From: Candidatus Binatia bacterium
Lineage (GTDB): Bacteria > Desulfobacterota > Binatia > HRBIN30
DNA length: 50,124 bases
Assembly: GCA_937925685.1 (NCBI GenBank)
Contig: CALAMI010000004.1
Coordinates: forward strand, 1-50,124
Direction: 5' to 3'
Shown: piece after piece, positions 8,870-17,020 of the stretch
Layout: every line of letters begins with the position of its first letter
Numbering within the stretch: position 1 is the first letter of the stretch
Notes under the pieces: model-generated
Database searches by the model: none
What the model saw: only the letters and a program-made list of their open reading frames with translations
Told to the model about the DNA's origin: nothing
Program-made: the position numbers and the translations under genes

Positions 8870-10201
8870 ATGACTGGCAAAAACACATTGACCATTGTCG
8901 ATAATCGAACCGGCAAACAGTACGAAATTCCCATCGAGCACAACGCCATCCGCGCTGCCGATCTCAAACAAATCAAGGTAAACGACGACGATCCGGGTTT
9001 GCTGTCGTACGATCCGGCTCTGACCAACACGGCCACGTGCAAAAGCCGCATTACTTTTATTGACGGCGAAAAAGGGATCCTCCGCTACCGTGGTTACCCC
9101 ATCGAGGAACTGGCCGAGAAAAGCAATTATCTGGAAACGGCTTACCTCATCGTGAAGGGAGAACTGCCCGACGTCAAGCACTTTGCCGCGTGGCGACAAA
9201 ACATCACGAACCACACGATGGTCCACGAGAACATCAAGACCTTCATCGAAGGTTTCCGCTACGACGCCCACCCCATGGGCATCCTCGTCGGCACCATCGG
9301 TGCGATGTCCACCTTTTACCCCGATGCCAAAAACATTCACGATTTGGAGTCGCGGCGTCTGCAGACTCGCCGGCTGATTGGCAAGATTCCCACGATTGCG
9401 GCGTGGGCCTACCGCAAAATGCGCGGACTCCCGTATGTGTATCCAGACAATGACCTGAGCTACACGGGCAACTTCCTGTCCATGCTGTGGAAAATGACCG
9501 AACTCAAATACAAGCCCGACCCCGTCCTCGAGCGTGCCTTAGACGTTCTCTTTATCCTCCACGCCGACCATGAACAAAATTGCTCCACGAATGCTCTCCG
9601 CAGTGTGGCCAGTTCGCAGGTCGACCCCTACTCCGCAGTTGCAGCGGCGGTGGCAGCCTTGTACGGCCCACTGCACGGCGGTGCCAACGAAGCCGTCATC
9701 CGCATGCTCATGGAAATTGGCTCCGTGAGCCGAGTGCCCGAATACATCAAGAAGTTCAAATCGGGGGAAGGCCGGCTCATGGGCTTCGGGCACCGGGTGT
9801 ATAAAAACTACGACCCACGAGCAAAGATCATCAAGAAGATCGCTTATGAGGTCTTCGAAGTCACCGGCAAGAACCCGCTCATCGACATTGCCCTTGAGCT
9901 GGAGCGCATTGCCCTGCAGGACGACTATTTCATCACCCGCAAACTTTACCCCAATGTCGATTTTTATTCGGGAATCATCTACCAGGCGATGGGATTTCCG
10001 CTGACGATGTTCCCCGTGCTTTTCGCCATTCCCCGCACTTCGGGGTGGATGGCCCAATGGGCAGAGCTGGTGCGCGATCCCGAGCAAAAAATCACCCGTC
10101 CCCGCCAAATTTACATTGGCGAACCTGAACGACACTACGTGCCCATCGAAGAGCGGCCCGAGCCTACGCAACGGGAGGATGCCGTAAGCGAGGCGATCTA
10201 A
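8870..10201 (+). CDS. gltA: citrate synthase
   Basis: This enzyme condenses oxaloacetate with acetyl-CoA at the entry of the TCA cycle. The 443-residue protein has the catalytic His269 in GPLHGGANE, His308 in GFGHRVYK and Asp364 in PNVDFYSG, plus the HADHEQN segment at 231-237. The length and long N-terminal region fit the hexameric type of Gram-negative bacteria. The start is the ATG at 8870, because the near-perfect Shine-Dalgarno AAGGAGGTG ends 7 nt upstream; the frame open from 8774 is not needed. The strong ribosome binding site suits a highly expressed housekeeping gene. Transketolase follows 170 bp downstream. Confidence 0.96.
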   Translation: MTGKNTLTIVDNRTGKQYEIPIEHNAIRAADLKQIKVNDDDPGLLSYDPALTNTATCKSRITFIDGEKGILRYRGYPIEELAEKSNYLETAYLIVKGELPDVKHFAAWRQNITNHTMVHENIKTFIEGFRYDAHPMGILVGTIGAMSTFYPDAKNIHDLESRRLQTRRLIGKIPTIAAWAYRKMRGLPYVYPDNDLSYTGNFLSMLWKMTELKYKPDPVLERALDVLFILHADHEQNCSTNALRSVASSQVDPYSAVAAAVAALYGPLHGGANEAVIRMLMEIGSVSRVPEYIKKFKSGEGRLMGFGHRVYKNYDPRAKIIKKIAYEVFEVTGKNPLIDIALELERIALQDDYFITRKLYPNVDFYSGIIYQAMGFPLTMFPVLFAIPRTSGWMAQWAELVRDPEQKITRPRQIYIGEPERHYVPIEERPEPTQREDAVSEAI

Positions 10202-10371
10202 AGCGGGCCTGGTAATTGAAGACTGGCTGACGTGGAGCTTGGGCAACCGGCCTTGTGACCCCCTCCGCCCAGCGCCTCTCAGCGCGCGCGTGCATGATCC
10301 GATCCCTTGGGCTACACAGGGCGGGCACGCTTTCGCGAGCAGTTTTCGTCTTGGTCAAGGAGAATACGCCG

Positions 10372-12390
10372 GTGAGGCTAACTGACCCCGAGCTGGAACG
10401 ACTTTGCATCAACACCATCCGTACCCTTGCCATCGATGCGGTGCAAAAAGCCAACTCCGGGCACCCTGGAATGCCGATGGGCGCAGCACCCATGGCGTAC
10501 GTCCTGTGGCAACACCACTTACGGCACAACCCCCGCAACCCGCTTTGGCCCGACCGTGATCGCTTCGTGCTCTCCGCCGGCCACGGCAGCATGTTGCTCT
10601 ACGCCCTGTTATTTCTGACGGGCTACGACCTCACACTCGACGACCTCAAGTCCTTCCGCCAATGGGGTAGCCTGACACCTGGCCACCCGGAGTTTCGCCT
10701 CACTCCGGGAGTGGAGGCAACTACCGGACCACTCGGGCAAGGTGCCGCCAATGCGGTGGGTATGGCAATTGCGGAACGCATCCTAGCTCACCGCTTTAAC
10801 CGCCCGGGGCACTGCATTGTCGACCATCGAACGTACGCACTCCTCTCGGATGGCGACATGATGGAGGGTGTGTGCGCCGAGGCTGCCTCGTTAGCCGGGC
10901 ATTTACGGCTCGGAAAGCTGATTTTTCTGTACGACAGCAACGGGGTATCGCTCGACGGGCCCACAAGTCTCACCTTCTCCCGCGAAGATGTCGCCGCGCG
11001 CTTCCGCGCCTATGGCTGGCGTGTGTTCGAGGTCGCTGACGGCAACCACGACACTGCGGCCATCGACACGGCGTTGACCGAAGCAGAAAGCGATACCTCG
11101 AGCCCAGCGCTGATCATCGTCCACACGACACTTGCCTATGGCTCTCCCCACAAAGCGGGAACTGCGGAGGCCCACGGAAGCCCACTCGGGGAAGAGGAAG
11201 TCCGCCTCACCAAGCAAGCGCTCGGCTGGGATCCTGACCAGACGTTTTACGTGCCGGAAGCCGCCCTGCTGCATTTTCGCACTGCGGTCGAGCGAGGCGC
11301 GCGAGCCCAACACGAGTGGGACGAGCGCTTCACCGCCTACGCTCACGCCTTCCCCGAGCTGGCCGAAGAATGGCACCGCACTTTACGAGGGGAACTGCCG
11401 CTCGAGTGGGATCGCGACCTGCCCTTCTTTCCCGCTGGCGAAGCCTTGGCCACCCGAGTAGCTGGAGGAAAGGTGCTCAATGCGATTGCCCGGCGGGTGC
11501 CGTTTCTCCTCGGCGGAGATGGAGATCTGTCGGTGTCCACGAACACCGCCTTGAAAGGCGAGGGTTCGTTCGATGGCCAAAGTGGCGCGGGGCGCAATCT
11601 TCATTTCGGTGTACGCGAGCATGCCATGGGAGCAATTGCCAATGGCCTTTGCTATCACGGCGGTGTTCGGCCCTACGTCGCCACCTTTCTCGTGTTTTCC
11701 GATTACATGCGGCCGCCCGTGCGCTTAGCGGCGATGAGCCACCTACCGGTGATCTACATTTTCACCCACGACTCCATCGCCGTGGGCGAAGACGGACCGA
11801 CCCATCAACCCATCGAGCATCTGGCAGCCTTGCGCGCCATCCCGAACCTCGTGGTCATTCGCCCGTGCGACGCCAACGAAACTGCCGAGGCTTGGCGCTG
11901 GTCCATGGGTTATCGCGAAGGACCAGTGGCGCTCATTTTGAGCCGGCAGAAATTGCCCGTTCTCGAGCGAACGAGCCTAGCGCCCGCAAGTGAGTTAAAG
12001 AGGGGTGCTTATGTCCTGAGCGACCCCCCCACGGCAAAGCCACGAGCGATCGTTATTGCCTCGGGTTCCGAGGTTCATGCGGCGCTGGCCGCACAGCAGA
12101 TTTTAGCGGCAGACCACCTTCCCGTGCGGGTGGTGTCCATGCCCTCCTGGGAGCTCTTCGCCCGGCAAGACGCAGCTTACCGCCAGCACGTGCTGCCGAG
12201 GGAGATCACGGCTCGCGTGGCCGTCGAAGCAGCGGTTCCCTTGGGCTGGGAGCGCTGGGTCGGGGAGCGCGGACGGATAATCGGCATGGAAAGATTTGGG
12301 GCGTCGGCCCCAGGCGAGGTTAACGTGAAGGAATTTGGATTCACAGGCGAACGGATTGCCCAGGTTGTCCGGGAGGCGTTGCCATCGTGA
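10372..12390 (+). CDS. tkt: transketolase
   Basis: Transketolase moves two-carbon ketol units between sugar phosphates in the pentose phosphate pathway, using thiamine diphosphate. From the GTG at 10372 the product is 672 residues, close to the normal ~660. This start has AAGGAG 9 nt upstream; GTG at 10255 in the same frame would add 39 residues without homology. Visible motifs are [11 protein letters not shown] near the N-terminus, the ThDP-binding SDGDMMEG ... DSN segment, the catalytic glutamate in [13 protein letters not shown], and [11 protein letters not shown] in the pyrimidine-binding domain. The last codons contain a GGGAGG Shine-Dalgarno sequence for an overlapping 32-codon ORF. Confidence 0.95.
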   Translation: MRLTDPELERLCINTIRTLAIDAVQKANSGHPGMPMGAAPMAYVLWQHHLRHNPRNPLWPDRDRFVLSAGHGSMLLYALLFLTGYDLTLDDLKSFRQWGSLTPGHPEFRLTPGVEATTGPLGQGAANAVGMAIAERILAHRFNRPGHCIVDHRTYALLSDGDMMEGVCAEAASLAGHLRLGKLIFLYDSNGVSLDGPTSLTFSREDVAARFRAYGWRVFEVADGNHDTAAIDTALTEAESDTSSPALIIVHTTLAYGSPHKAGTAEAHGSPLGEEEVRLTKQALGWDPDQTFYVPEAALLHFRTAVERGARAQHEWDERFTAYAHAFPELAEEWHRTLRGELPLEWDRDLPFFPAGEALATRVAGGKVLNAIARRVPFLLGGDGDLSVSTNTALKGEGSFDGQSGAGRNLHFGVREHAMGAIANGLCYHGGVRPYVATFLVFSDYMRPPVRLAAMSHLPVIYIFTHDSIAVGEDGPTHQPIEHLAALRAIPNLVVIRPCDANETAEAWRWSMGYREGPVALILSRQKLPVLERTSLAPASELKRGAYVLSDPPTAKPRAIVIASGSEVHAALAAQQILAADHLPVRVVSMPSWELFARQDAAYRQHVLPREITARVAVEAAVPLGWERWVGERGRIIGMERFGASAPGEVNVKEFGFTGERIAQVVREALPS

Positions 12391-12485
12391 GCCCTAGAAC
12401 GCGCCGCCGCTTCGTTTGGGCGATCCTCCTCGCGGTGCTCGGCTCGTTCGTGGCACTGGACTTACTGTACTTGCTCCTGCCCTGA
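12387..12485 (+). CDS. small single-pass membrane protein (32 aa), coupled to tkt
   Basis: A GTG at 12387 overlaps the tkt stop codon in the classic GTGA arrangement and is preceded by GGGAGG (12371-12376) at 10 nt. The 32-residue product begins with a basic stretch (SPRTRRRF), followed by about 20 hydrophobic residues ending in LLYLLLP, so a single membrane helix with the N-terminus inside is expected. No family is recognised. Stop-start overlap and a good ribosome binding site argue for translation, and the composition is not what a random GC-rich frame usually gives. Its function and any link to transketolase are unknown. Confidence 0.5.
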   Translation: MSPRTRRRFVWAILLAVLGSFVALDLLYLLLP

Positions 12486-12876
12486 GAAAGCTCTCGCACC
12501 TAGCCCCTGTCGGTAGCGCGAGGACCCCGCACCAGAATCTACCCTCCGGATAGGCTGTTGCCCCACACGGCGGCTCGCTCCCGGCGCTGCCGCAAAACCG
12601 AATTGTGGTACGACTGCCGGCAACACAAATTAGCCCGCGCACAGTTCGACAAAACAGCGCTTTCGCCCCGCGGGCGAGCCTCATACTGCCATGAAACCAG
12701 TGCTCACCACTTCCCCAGCGACTGTGCAAGGTCGGATCCCATTCTTGTTGCCGGTGCATCGAGGGGCCAAGGTTATCAGCTCTCGCCACTCTTGAGTGCA
12801 ACGTGCCTCCAGCTCATACTGAGCGGGCCGCTCGCCCCTTGGGGCTGGCGAGTTTTCTTAAACTGGGAGGCGACGA
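12486..12876. other. intergenic stretch downstream of the tkt micro-ORF
   Basis: I see no supported gene. A minus-strand frame across most of this stretch encodes a Gly/Ser/Arg-rich peptide without family resemblance or ribosome binding site. The last 50 bases hold a terminator-like hairpin (12831-12856) and then the GGGAGG ribosome binding site (12865-12870) of the following crotonase gene. Confidence 0.55.
12831..12856 (+). terminator. Rho-independent terminator-like hairpin
   Basis: The stem CTCGCC (12831-12836) and GGCGAG (12847-12852) is followed directly by TTTTCTT on the plus strand. It could end the tkt transcript. Because it lies only 9 nt before the ribosome binding site of the crotonase gene, it could also act as a leader hairpin or attenuator for that gene. 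Confidence 0.5.
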
Positions 12877-13656
12877 ATGCCGTTCGAGTTCATTCGATAC
12901 GAAAAGTCCGGGCGAATCGTGTGGATCACGATCAATCGGCCCGAAGTCATGAATGCTTTGCATCCGCCAGCAAACCTAGAACTCTCGCAAGCTTTCGACG
13001 ACTTTGCCGCGGATTGCGATGCTTGGGTCGCCATTATCACCGGCGCAGGAGACAAGGCGTTCTCGGCAGGCAATGACTTGAAGTACTCGGCCTCGCAAGG
13101 GATGGGCACCATCCAGGTAGGCAGTGGTGGCTTCGGCGGCATCACCGCACGGTTCGATTTGTTCAAGCCCGTCATCGCCGCGGTCAATGGCTTCGCCCTG
13201 GGCGGGGGCTTCGAAATCGCCTTGGCTTGCGACATTATCGTGGCGGCCGACCACGCCCGGTTCGGCCTGCCCGAGCCCCGTGTCGGCCTGGCAGCTTTGG
13301 CTGGCGGCATGCAACGCTTGCCTCGGCACTTGCCGCTCAAGATCGCCATGGGCTACATGCTCACGGGCAAGCACATGACCGCGCAAGAGGCGCACCGTTG
13401 GGGCATCGTCAACGAGGTGGTTCCCGCGGCGGAACTTCGCGCCGCTGCCGAACGTTGGGCCAACGACATTCTCGAATGCTCCCCCATCTCGGTGCGCGCA
13501 ACCAAACAAGTGGCTCTCCAAAGCCAAGGATTACCTCTGGAAGAAGCCATGAGCCGCTCGTACTCCCTCGTTGGCGAGCTCTTTCGGTCGGAAGACTTGA
13601 TGGAAGGAGTGATGGCGTTTGCCCAAAAGCGCAAACCGCAATGGAAAGGCAAGTAA
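12877..13656 (+). CDS. enoyl-CoA hydratase/isomerase (crotonase family)
   Basis: Crotonases hydrate 2-enoyl-CoA thioesters, mainly in beta-oxidation. The 259-residue protein has the oxyanion-hole segments SAGNDLKY (63-70) and NGFALGGGFEIA (104-115). Both catalytic glutamates of true hydratases are present: Glu113 in GGFEIAL and Glu133 in GLPEPRVG, followed by the AGGMQRLPR segment. This supports hydratase activity over the many non-hydratase members. The ATG at 12877 follows GGGAGG by 6 nt. The end of the gene overlaps the start of the dihydropteroate synthase-like gene by 38 bp, so the two are probably co-transcribed. The natural substrate chain length cannot be told. Confidence 0.88.
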   Translation: MPFEFIRYEKSGRIVWITINRPEVMNALHPPANLELSQAFDDFAADCDAWVAIITGAGDKAFSAGNDLKYSASQGMGTIQVGSGGFGGITARFDLFKPVIAAVNGFALGGGFEIALACDIIVAADHARFGLPEPRVGLAALAGGMQRLPRHLPLKIAMGYMLTGKHMTAQEAHRWGIVNEVVPAAELRAAAERWANDILECSPISVRATKQVALQSQGLPLEEAMSRSYSLVGELFRSEDLMEGVMAFAQKRKPQWKGK

Positions 13657-14506
13657 GCCGCACGCCAGAATTTATGCCAATCTGGCTGGCCTCGAAGTAG
13701 GCGACGGGTTTCCCACCCGGGTCATGGCGGCAATTAACGTCAGCCCGGAATCGTTTTTCCCTGGTTCGGTTGCCAAGAGTCAGCGGCTGTTAGCCAGACG
13801 AGTCCGCGAAGCCAGCCTGGCTGGAGCATCCCTGATCGACCTTGGGGCCATGTCCACCGCGCCGTACCGCTCCGGCTGGATCGACCCTGATGAAGAACGG
13901 CGCCGTCTAGTGGCCGCCGTGAAAGTGGCCCGGGTTGAGACGAATCTTCCTCTCTCGGTCGACACCCAGCGTGCTACGGTGGCTGCCGCGGCCCTGGCCG
14001 CTGGGGCACAAATCCTCAACGACGTTAGCGGTCTTGCTGCGGACCCCGACATGGCCCAGGTAGCTCGCGAAGCCCAAGGAGTGATTCTCGTGGCCCAAGC
14101 AACTCGCCCGGAGCGGTCGTCAGCGCTGGCACTGGTCGAGCAGTTGCTGCGTGCTTGTCTCTGCAGGGCACGACAGGCCAAAGTTCCCTTAAGTCGTGTG
14201 GTTCTCGACCCTGGGATTGGTTTTTACCGAGCCGCCACGGCGCGATGGTACGAAACCGACCTCGCCATTTTGCGCCACCTCAGGCGCTTGCGCCGGCTGG
14301 GGCGACCGCTGCTCGTGGGAGCCTCGCGCAAATCCTTCCTTGGCAAGATCACGGGAAGAACCGACCCAAGCGAACGCCTTGCCGCGTCGCTGGCAGCGGC
14401 AACCATCGCCGTGCTTCACGGAGCCGCCATCGTACGCACCCACGATGTGGCGGCCACCGTCGATGCCGTGCGTGTCGCCGAAGCCATCGCCCACGGCTTA
14501 CGTTGA
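13619..14506 (+). CDS. dihydropteroate synthase-like protein (divergent)
   Basis: A TIM-barrel pterin-binding protein of 295 residues. Motifs of dihydropteroate synthase are present in altered form: INVSPESF instead of NVTPDSF, GAMSTAPY instead of GxxSTRPG, then SVDTQRA, NDVSG, LDPGIGF and GASRKSFLG, ending with RTHDV. The conserved Asn, Asp and SRKSF residues suggest that a pterin-type substrate still binds. The SPESF variant resembles the archaeal/DHPS-like branch more than folate-pathway FolP as I recall it, so making dihydropteroate is not certain. The proposed start is TTG at 13619, with GGAAGGAG about 9 nt upstream, inside the end of the crotonase gene; no ATG occurs before the conserved core (13724). 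Confidence 0.75.
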   Translation: MPKSANRNGKASKPHARIYANLAGLEVGDGFPTRVMAAINVSPESFFPGSVAKSQRLLARRVREASLAGASLIDLGAMSTAPYRSGWIDPDEERRRLVAAVKVARVETNLPLSVDTQRATVAAAALAAGAQILNDVSGLAADPDMAQVAREAQGVILVAQATRPERSSALALVEQLLRACLCRARQAKVPLSRVVLDPGIGFYRAATARWYETDLAILRHLRRLRRLGRPLLVGASRKSFLGKITGRTDPSERLAASLAAATIAVLHGAAIVRTHDVAATVDAVRVAEAIAHGLR

Positions 14507-14531
14507 CTTCAACTTGGACGCAAGTTTAACT
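14503..14531 (+). promoter_or_regulatory. candidate promoter with operator dyad, upstream of the Rrf2 gene
   Basis: TTGACT (14503-14508) and TTAACT (14526-14531) are separated by 17 nt. Between them lies a perfect inverted repeat, AACTTG-GACG-CAAGTT (14511-14526). A dyad between -35 and -10 is the usual place for a repressor site, and the next gene encodes an Rrf2-type repressor with an iron-sulfur cluster motif, so autoregulation is plausible. The -10 match is weak (3 of 6). The -35 overlaps the stop codon of the preceding gene. Confidence 0.4.
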
Positions 14532-14654
14532 AGTCATGTTCCGTTCTTCGGCCGCAGCGCCCAAACGGGCGCTTGGCCAAGGATACGAAGATACAAAAAT
14601 GCAGACTGCGGAGCTCTCGTGACTCGAAGCCGTTTTTCGCACCGAAGTTCCATC

Positions 14655-15107
14655 ATGAACGTGGGCCGCCGAGTAGACTACGCGGTGCGGGCCTTGTGCT
14701 ACGTCGCAGCGCAACCGCAGAGCCGGTTCGTTCCTCGCCGCGAAATCCAAACTCGCCAGAACATTCCCGCGCCGTTCCTCTCGAAGATCTTGCGCAATTT
14801 AGTCGAGGCGGGTCTGCTCGCTTCCGTGCCCGGGGCCAAGGGCGGCTTTCGGCTCGGCCGGCCTGCAAGCCACATAACGTTGCGGGAAGTGTACGAGAGT
14901 GTGGAAGGACCTCTGTGCTTGATCGATTGCGTGAACGAGGAAGATGACGCGTGTTGCTTTGCCTCGGTGTGCACCCAAATTCATATTTGGCGCGGTGCGC
15001 AACAACTATTGGCACAGTATCTGGAGGAGATCACGATTCAGGCGATCGCCGATCGCTACGGGCTGGTCCCGCGGCTCCAAGAAAAACATCAAATTGCGGA
15101 GCATTGA
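14655..15107 (+). CDS. Rrf2-family transcriptional regulator, likely Fe-S sensing
   Basis: The 150-residue protein has the winged helix-turn-helix of IscR/NsrR-type regulators: DYAVRALCYVA at the N-terminus, IPAPFLSKILRNL as recognition region, and the wing SVPGAKGGFRLGRP. A cysteine group at 88, 92, 100, 101 and 106 sits where family members hold a [2Fe-2S] or [4Fe-4S] cluster, so it probably senses iron-sulfur status, redox or nitric oxide. The ATG at 14655 fits the family N-terminus; an in-frame GTG at 14619 has a better ribosome binding site (GGAG at 5 nt) and would add 12 residues. The 7Fe ferredoxin gene follows after 24 bp, presumably in the same operon. Confidence 0.88.
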   Translation: MNVGRRVDYAVRALCYVAAQPQSRFVPRREIQTRQNIPAPFLSKILRNLVEAGLLASVPGAKGGFRLGRPASHITLREVYESVEGPLCLIDCVNEEDDACCFASVCTQIHIWRGAQQLLAQYLEEITIQAIADRYGLVPRLQEKHQIAEH

Positions 15108-15131
15108 GCCGCTAGAAAGAAGGAGGAGAGG

Positions 15132-15485
15132 ATGGCGTACATCATCACCCGGCTGTGCATTGACTGCGTCGACACTGCCTGTGTGTCGGTCTGCCCGGTC
15201 GACTGCATCTACGAATATACGGGTTCCGACCGGGAACATTTCCCCAACCAGCTGTACATCCACCCCGACGAATGCATCGATTGCGGCGCCTGTGAACCCG
15301 AGTGCCCGTGGCAAGCGATTTTCGAGGAATCAGCCGTTCCCGAAATCTTCAAGAGCGACATTGCGCTCAATTACGAAATCCGCGAGCACAGTGGAGAATT
15401 TCAGGTCAAGAAGCACGAACAAAAGCCCAAACCAACCCCGGAGCAAGTGGAAGCGAACAAGCGGAAGTGGGGATATACCGGCTGA
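15132..15485 (+). CDS. fdxA: 7Fe ferredoxin ([3Fe-4S][4Fe-4S])
   Basis: A small soluble electron carrier of 117 residues. Nine cysteines (9, 12, 17, 21, 25, 48, 51, 54, 58) line up one-to-one with those of Azotobacter ferredoxin I. By that alignment C9, C17 and C58 hold the [3Fe-4S] cluster, C21, C48, C51 and C54 hold the [4Fe-4S] cluster, and C12 and C25 are free. There are eight extra residues between C25 and C48 compared with that protein, and a C-terminal helical tail typical of the FdxA type. The ATG at 15132 follows AAGGAGGAG. Its position behind the Rrf2 regulator suggests expression controlled by cluster or redox status. Confidence 0.92.
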   Translation: MAYIITRLCIDCVDTACVSVCPVDCIYEYTGSDREHFPNQLYIHPDECIDCGACEPECPWQAIFEESAVPEIFKSDIALNYEIREHSGEFQVKKHEQKPKPTPEQVEANKRKWGYTG

Positions 15486-15505
15486 CTACCAGAGGAATCG
15501 GAGCA

Positions 15506-15537
15506 CTTTAGGGGCAGAGGCGCATCTGCCCCTAAAG
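15506..15537. terminator. 13-bp perfect inverted repeat after the ferredoxin gene
   Basis: The arms CTTTAGGGGCAGA (15506-15518) and TCTGCCCCTAAAG (15525-15537) pair perfectly around the 6-nt loop GGCGCA, 20 bp beyond the ferredoxin stop codon. Position and stability suggest a transcription end for the Rrf2-ferredoxin unit. No T-tract follows, so it may be a 3'-end stabiliser or a repeat element instead. Confidence 0.55.
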
Positions 15538-15738
15538 CGTTCGGCTGCCGTTCCCCCAAAAAGCTGGGGCTGCAGCGCAGCGGACGCACCACTGCCGGCG
15601 GGGCTTCGATGTGAGCCCTTTCGCGGCTGTTGCTTTGGTCCTCGGCCCAACGGCGACGTTCTCTACCCTTAACTGCCGTTCCGTGACAGCGGGCAGGAAC
15701 TCGAAGAAGCTGCTTGCACCTCGTGTCAGCGATGGGGT

Positions 15739-16839
15739 ATGTGGCGGGTGATGCCGCGCGGAGGCCAGATTACTCGCATTTATCAGTTGTTGATGGAACT
15801 CGTACGCTCCCCTCGCGGAGTTGCAGCGCAAGTTCTCGCCGAACGGCGCGGCATTCGCTTGCGTACGGTTTACCGCGACCTGGAGGCATTACGGCGCGTC
15901 GGCTTCCCCATCGAGCGGACCAGCCAGGGTCGCTGGCGGCTTGCAGAGGACTGGCAAACACAACTGCCCTTCCCACTCCAGGCCGATGAAGTGCTCGCTC
16001 TGCACACCGCTCGGGATTTCTTGCGGCCATTACGTGGTACGCCGTTGGGGCGCGCCTTCGATCAATTGTATTCGCGACTCATCGGCCGCAATGGCTCCCA
16101 GGCAGAACTGTTTCCTTACTACCGTGCGCTGCTGCAAACGCGCTCCGCGTTCGCGGTGGATTACCGCCCTCACCTCCCCAAGCTCGAAACGATTTGCACC
16201 GGAATCCAGCAAAGCCAAACCTTGCGCGCCGTGTACTGGGGATTGAATCGACCGGAACCGACGCTGCGGGACCTCGATCCCTACCGGCTTTACTTCGATC
16301 CTGTGCTCGAAGGGCTCTACCTTTTCGCTTGGTGCCACTTGCGCCAAGCAATCCGCGTGTTTGCCGTGCACCGCTTCGAACACGTCCGTCTCACCGAGCG
16401 CCACTTCACTCCACCACTGGATTTCGACGTGAACGCATATTTGCGCGATGCGTTTCGCTTGTGGCGAGAGGCCAATGTCCAACAGGTGCGCTTTCGGGTG
16501 TATCCCCCGCTGGCACGCTGGGTCGCCGAGCGGCAACTCCACGCCAGCCAAAAGATCCATCGGCTTGACCGCCAAACGATCGAAGTGGAACTCACGGTCG
16601 AAACCAGTGAAGAAATCAAGCGCTTCCTTCTCCAGCTCGGCGGTTGCGCCGAAGTGCTGTCACCCGAATCGCTACGCACCGTAGTGGCCAACGAGCTGCA
16701 GCTCGCGTTGCGGCGTTACTTGCCGCCGCCCAAAGAAAGTTTGTCCCCAGGTGACAAAGTCGCGTTGCCGCCCGCAACGGCGGGATTAAAAAACGTCCCA
16801 GTCCGAGCGGGAGCACGAAGGCAACGTCAGGCTCGCTGA
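15739..16839 (+). CDS. HTH-WYL domain transcriptional regulator
   Basis: The product is 366 residues. Residues 12-60 form a DeoR-like winged helix-turn-helix (RIYQLLMELV ... RTVYRDLEALRRVG). The middle is a WYL domain (about 150-235), a ligand-sensing Sm-like fold known from regulators of DNA damage responses and phage defence, and a WCX-type C-terminal domain follows (about 240-330). The last ~35 residues are a basic tail. Start codons at 15739 and 15751 are both possible; neither has a strong ribosome binding site. It stands alone, between the ferredoxin unit and the convergent ASPIC/UnbV gene, so its targets are unknown. Confidence 0.85.
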   Translation: MWRVMPRGGQITRIYQLLMELVRSPRGVAAQVLAERRGIRLRTVYRDLEALRRVGFPIERTSQGRWRLAEDWQTQLPFPLQADEVLALHTARDFLRPLRGTPLGRAFDQLYSRLIGRNGSQAELFPYYRALLQTRSAFAVDYRPHLPKLETICTGIQQSQTLRAVYWGLNRPEPTLRDLDPYRLYFDPVLEGLYLFAWCHLRQAIRVFAVHRFEHVRLTERHFTPPLDFDVNAYLRDAFRLWREANVQQVRFRVYPPLARWVAERQLHASQKIHRLDRQTIEVELTVETSEEIKRFLLQLGGCAEVLSPESLRTVVANELQLALRRYLPPPKESLSPGDKVALPPATAGLKNVPVRAGARRQRQAR

Positions 16840-17020
16840 AAACCGGCAAAGGCCGGACATGATGGGCTCGAGGCTTTCGGGGGCAGCCTCGGCCGTTTTG
16901 GGGGTAGCGGGCCACTTCGTGACCCCCGCTCGGACGCCCCGAAACTCCGCCCCTGCGTTGGCGTGCCAAGCTCGACGGCCAAGCTCTTCCGAAGGACCAT
17001 ACGTGAACCGCGGCGGCAGC

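Noticed and set aside
12394..12801. 135-codon minus-strand frame after tkt
   Set aside because: Low-complexity composition, no homology I recognise, no ribosome binding site; it lies antisense to the coupled micro-ORF.
14196..14654. 5' extension of the Rrf2 frame into the dihydropteroate synthase-like gene
   Set aside because: The family N-terminus begins at 14655 (or 14619 at most). The extension is antisense-like and overlaps a confident gene.
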